Source: Caryophanales bacterium (GTDB lineage: Bacteria > Bacillota > Bacilli > Alicyclobacillales > SLC66). From it: DNA of 8,139 nucleotides. Location: NCBI GenBank assembly GCA_027341705.1, contig DAIELO010000042.1, positions 1 through 8,139 on the forward strand, read 5' to 3'. Shown here piece after piece: positions 6,372 to 8,139 of the stretch; position 1 is the stretch's first letter; every line of letters starts with the position of its first letter. The position numbers and the translations under genes were made by a program. The notes beneath the pieces were generated by a model. That model was given only the letters and a program-made list of their open reading frames with translations. It was not told the origin of the DNA and searched no databases.

Positions 6372-6599
6372 GGTGATGGGACAACTCAAATCAAACAGAA
6401 AGGGTTGAGGATGTAGCAATTGCTCGATTCGATTACAGAGCAACGGCCATTCGTCTTTTTCCAGCGCAAAGTGTTTTCCCAGGTTGAGCAAAGTGATCTG
6501 GCGCACTGTCCCACTCACACGTTCACAGTGTACTAATCGATAGGTGTAATACCCCTCACCGGTGATTTTACTTTTGGTTCTTGTTTCACGAATGTACAT
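6372..6599 (-). pseudogene. IS1634-like transposase, N-terminal fragment fused in frame to the integrase remnant
   Basis: From ATG 6599 the reading frame begins MYIRETRTK and continues through TYRLVHCERV, VRQITLLNLG and WPLLCNRIEQLL, the typical opening of IS1634-type DDE transposases. No catalytic DDE residues are present, because after about residue 76 the frame passes without a stop into tyrosine-recombinase sequence. The fused frame codes 137 residues to the TGA at 6186. The fragment keeps its natural start, so the left part of the IS probably reaches upstream beyond 6600; a weak promoter (TTTCTA, 17 bases, CATAAT at 6700-6672) lies there, but no good ribosome site. I could not find terminal inverted repeats. 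Family assignment is from remembered sequence patterns. Confidence 0.6.
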
Positions 6600-7160
6600 G
6601 GGCTGCCACTGATCAATTGCAATCCTTCAGCCTGCCCGATAACCCGGAAATTGGCTAGAGCCACTTTTACGATTATGGCACTTTTTTTGACTTCTAGAAA
6701 AATACCCAATAAAACCAATACTGAAAAATTTCAAATGTCCGAAAGTAATCAAGAAACCCCCTCGTTTTTTGGGCCGGTTGTTAAAGTTAGGCTAGGTTAG
6801 GGTTCGCCTGCCACTAAAGCGGCAGCACAATGGGCTTGCCCTGTTCCACACTGTTTTTCGAAGGGGTCGGATGTGCTCTATACGCCGGCGATCATGATAG
6901 TCACGGTGTGCCAAATGAGGGGGATACACACTTGATCGCAATGCCATTTTTGGCTCGGACCTGTCAGCACCTTTGACCCGTTTGTGTTCACGACGCCTTA
7001 ACCGAGCATTCACATTTGTTCATCGTTGCCCTTCATCTTTAGCACTGGCGGCAGGCACTAGACCTTCGTCAGTAGTCCGGTTGGTTGATTTCCTGTACTG
7101 CTGGAGGCAGCGATATTTCGCCACCTCCAGACGAATGGCCTGTCTTGTCTTCCCTGTTAC
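6600..7160. other. Stretch without a recognisable gene, probable mobile-element debris
   Basis: About 560 bases between the transposase start and the porin stop. The longest plausible frame is on the minus strand at 6792-7013 (73 codons, very Arg-rich, no family recognised, no ribosome site). In the same frame a further 47 codons between the porin stop and a TGA near 7020 are open, also unrecognised. A 7-bp hairpin with one G-U pair on the minus strand lies at 6808-6825. The nonamer TTTCCTGTA, found twice near the tRNA, occurs once more at 7089-7097. I see no RNA gene or attachment-site duplicate of the tRNA end. Confidence 0.5.
7101..7130 (-). terminator. Hairpin downstream of the porin gene, possible transcript end
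   Basis: Minus-strand RNA can fold CUGGAGG-UG-GCGA, loop AAUA, UCGC-UG-CCUCCAG: a 13-bp stem in which the two inner UG/UG steps are wobble pairs. On the plus strand the same positions would be C-A mismatches, so the structure favours minus-strand RNA. It starts about 30 bases after the porin stop. There is no T run after it, so it may stabilise a 3' end or act with Rho and is not a classical intrinsic terminator. Confidence 0.5.
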
Positions 7161-8139
7161 TCAGTAGGTGATCTGCCCCCAGATCCATGCCTTGGTCGTC
7201 GATGGGGTCGAAGGCGCATAACCGGTTTGAGCAATCATCGTGATGCTGTGATAGGCACCCACGGCGGCACCAACACTGTAGTGCTTGCCAAAATGATGCA
7301 GTGCCTGGGCATCCCACTCGGTGCCGTAATGGATGGATTTCTGGTCAGAACGGAAATCATGATACATGACGCTGACGGAGTCATTGGCCAAGGTGTAGCC
7401 AAAGGTGCCGTAGGTGTCTTTCAGCCCTTGTGCCGGTGTTTGCAGAAACATATCGGCCCAGCCGTTAAAGACATGCAGGGTGGCCAGCGGGGTCTGAAAC
7501 GCCTGGGTTCCATCCCCGCCGAGCAGTTCCTGTGCGGCTTTGATGGTCATGCCGGAGCATTCAATACCCAGTTCGCCGAGGTAATAGCGCACATTGAAGG
7601 CAGGCAGGCGGTTATCCCAGCCATTACTTTGCTGAGCATATTCGCCGGTGTAGAGAATCTTGGTCACCGGACCGATCGGTAGGGCACCGGTAGCCCGAAG
7701 CCCGTTGGTGCGGGTAGAAGCATAGGCCGGCAGCAGTGCTGGAGCAATGTTGCGCAGGTCGATCAGATAACTGTAGGCACTGACCCCTAAGTGCGGGATG
7801 CCCTGGTAATGAATATTCAAGAGGGGTGACTGGGAACTGAACGTACCGGGCGGGACATTGGTGTAGTCGCCAAATACCCGATGCACCCGACTCAGGTAAG
7901 CGGCGTTGATGGTGGTATCCGGCAGACTGGTGTTGACGACTGAAAAAGCGTCATAGGTCTGCTCGATCTGTCGCCAGCCGACGTTGCCAATGAAACGTTC
8001 ATTATCCAGCTGGATGCGTTGCTGACCATATTTGAGGGTGGTCTGTGGCAGACCTTTATAGCCTAGGTACAGTTGATCCGGCTCAGTAATGCCGGGGTCA
8101 GCGACAGTGGCATAAGTGGTCTGGTGATTGTAAGTGCTG
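7161..8139 (-). CDS. Alginate-export (Alginate_exp) family outer-membrane beta-barrel protein, N-terminus outside window
   Basis: The frame is open from the window edge to TGA 7161-7163, giving the C-terminal 325 residues; the start is not in the window, and the internal GTG at 7886 is not a real start. Family proteins are usually 400-500 residues, so perhaps two thirds is present. Signature segments are LYLGYKGLPQTTLKYGQQRI and FIGNVGWRQIEQTYDAF near the visible N-terminus, and FNVRYYLGELGIE and HVFNGWADMFLQTPAQGLKD in the middle. Alternating hydrophobic/polar strands and a final aromatic Tyr (ITY) fit an outer-membrane barrel, although Phe is more usual there. The family includes AlgE, but many members occur in bacteria that make no alginate, so the substrate is unknown. 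G+C is higher than in the pilus genes (33 of 60 at 7561-7620). Confidence 0.85.
   Translation of the reverse strand, partial: STYNHQTTYATVADPGITEPDQLYLGYKGLPQTTLKYGQQRIQLDNERFIGNVGWRQIEQTYDAFSVVNTSLPDTTINAAYLSRVHRVFGDYTNVPPGTFSSQSPLLNIHYQGIPHLGVSAYSYLIDLRNIAPALLPAYASTRTNGLRATGALPIGPVTKILYTGEYAQQSNGWDNRLPAFNVRYYLGELGIECSGMTIKAAQELLGGDGTQAFQTPLATLHVFNGWADMFLQTPAQGLKDTYGTFGYTLANDSVSVMYHDFRSDQKSIHYGTEWDAQALHHFGKHYSVGAAVGAYHSITMIAQTGYAPSTPSTTKAWIWGQITY

Noticed and set aside
6785..6803. TTAGG-like repeats resembling telomere sequence
   Set aside because: Only three imperfect units; too short to mean anything.
7227..7682. 151-codon plus-strand frame opposite the porin
   Set aside because: Antisense shadow of the higher-GC porin gene, which has clear family signatures.
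1..8139. CRISPR array or other regularly spaced repeat
   Set aside because: No repeat with regular spacers is present; the only clustered repeats are the short ones at 5914-6017.

Overview
The window looks like chromosome of a gammaproteobacterium or close relative. The evidence is a type IVa pilus gene order (pilB followed by pilC), a class III pilin, a tRNA-Thr(CGT) that closely resembles E. coli thrW, and an alginate-export-type outer-membrane porin. The sequence does not let me name a genus. All protein genes that look functional lie on the minus strand; the tRNA is on the plus strand.

Reading the minus strand from the middle of the window leftwards: the major pilin pilA (5467-4958) has its own sigma-54-type promoter region and is followed by a strong intrinsic terminator. 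Next comes a 618-residue, very AT-rich membrane protein with the motifs of TMTC/GT-C glycosyltransferases and a helical, TPR-like tail (4838-2982). Then follow the pilus extension ATPase pilB (2887-1184) and the inner-membrane platform protein pilC (1172 to the window edge, lacking only the C-terminus). This is one functional locus: PilA is the fibre subunit, PilB powers polymerisation, PilC couples the motor to the pilin, and the GT-C protein is a candidate enzyme for glycosylating the pilin. The pair pilA plus glycosyltransferase sits between pilB and a tRNA-Thr gene, like the exchangeable pilin cassettes of Pseudomonas aeruginosa, and the composition of the glycosyltransferase gene suggests it was acquired.

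From 5721 to about 7160 the region changes character. The tRNA-Thr gene is followed by a short repeat-rich stretch. After it comes a decayed tyrosine-recombinase C-terminus with two in-frame stop codons, fused in frame to the first ~76 residues of an IS1634-like transposase. About 560 bases without a recognisable gene follow. This looks like the debris of one or more mobile elements next to a tRNA.

The right end (7161-8139) holds the C-terminal 325 residues of a higher-GC Alginate_exp-family beta-barrel protein, followed on its own strand by a long hairpin that may end its transcript.
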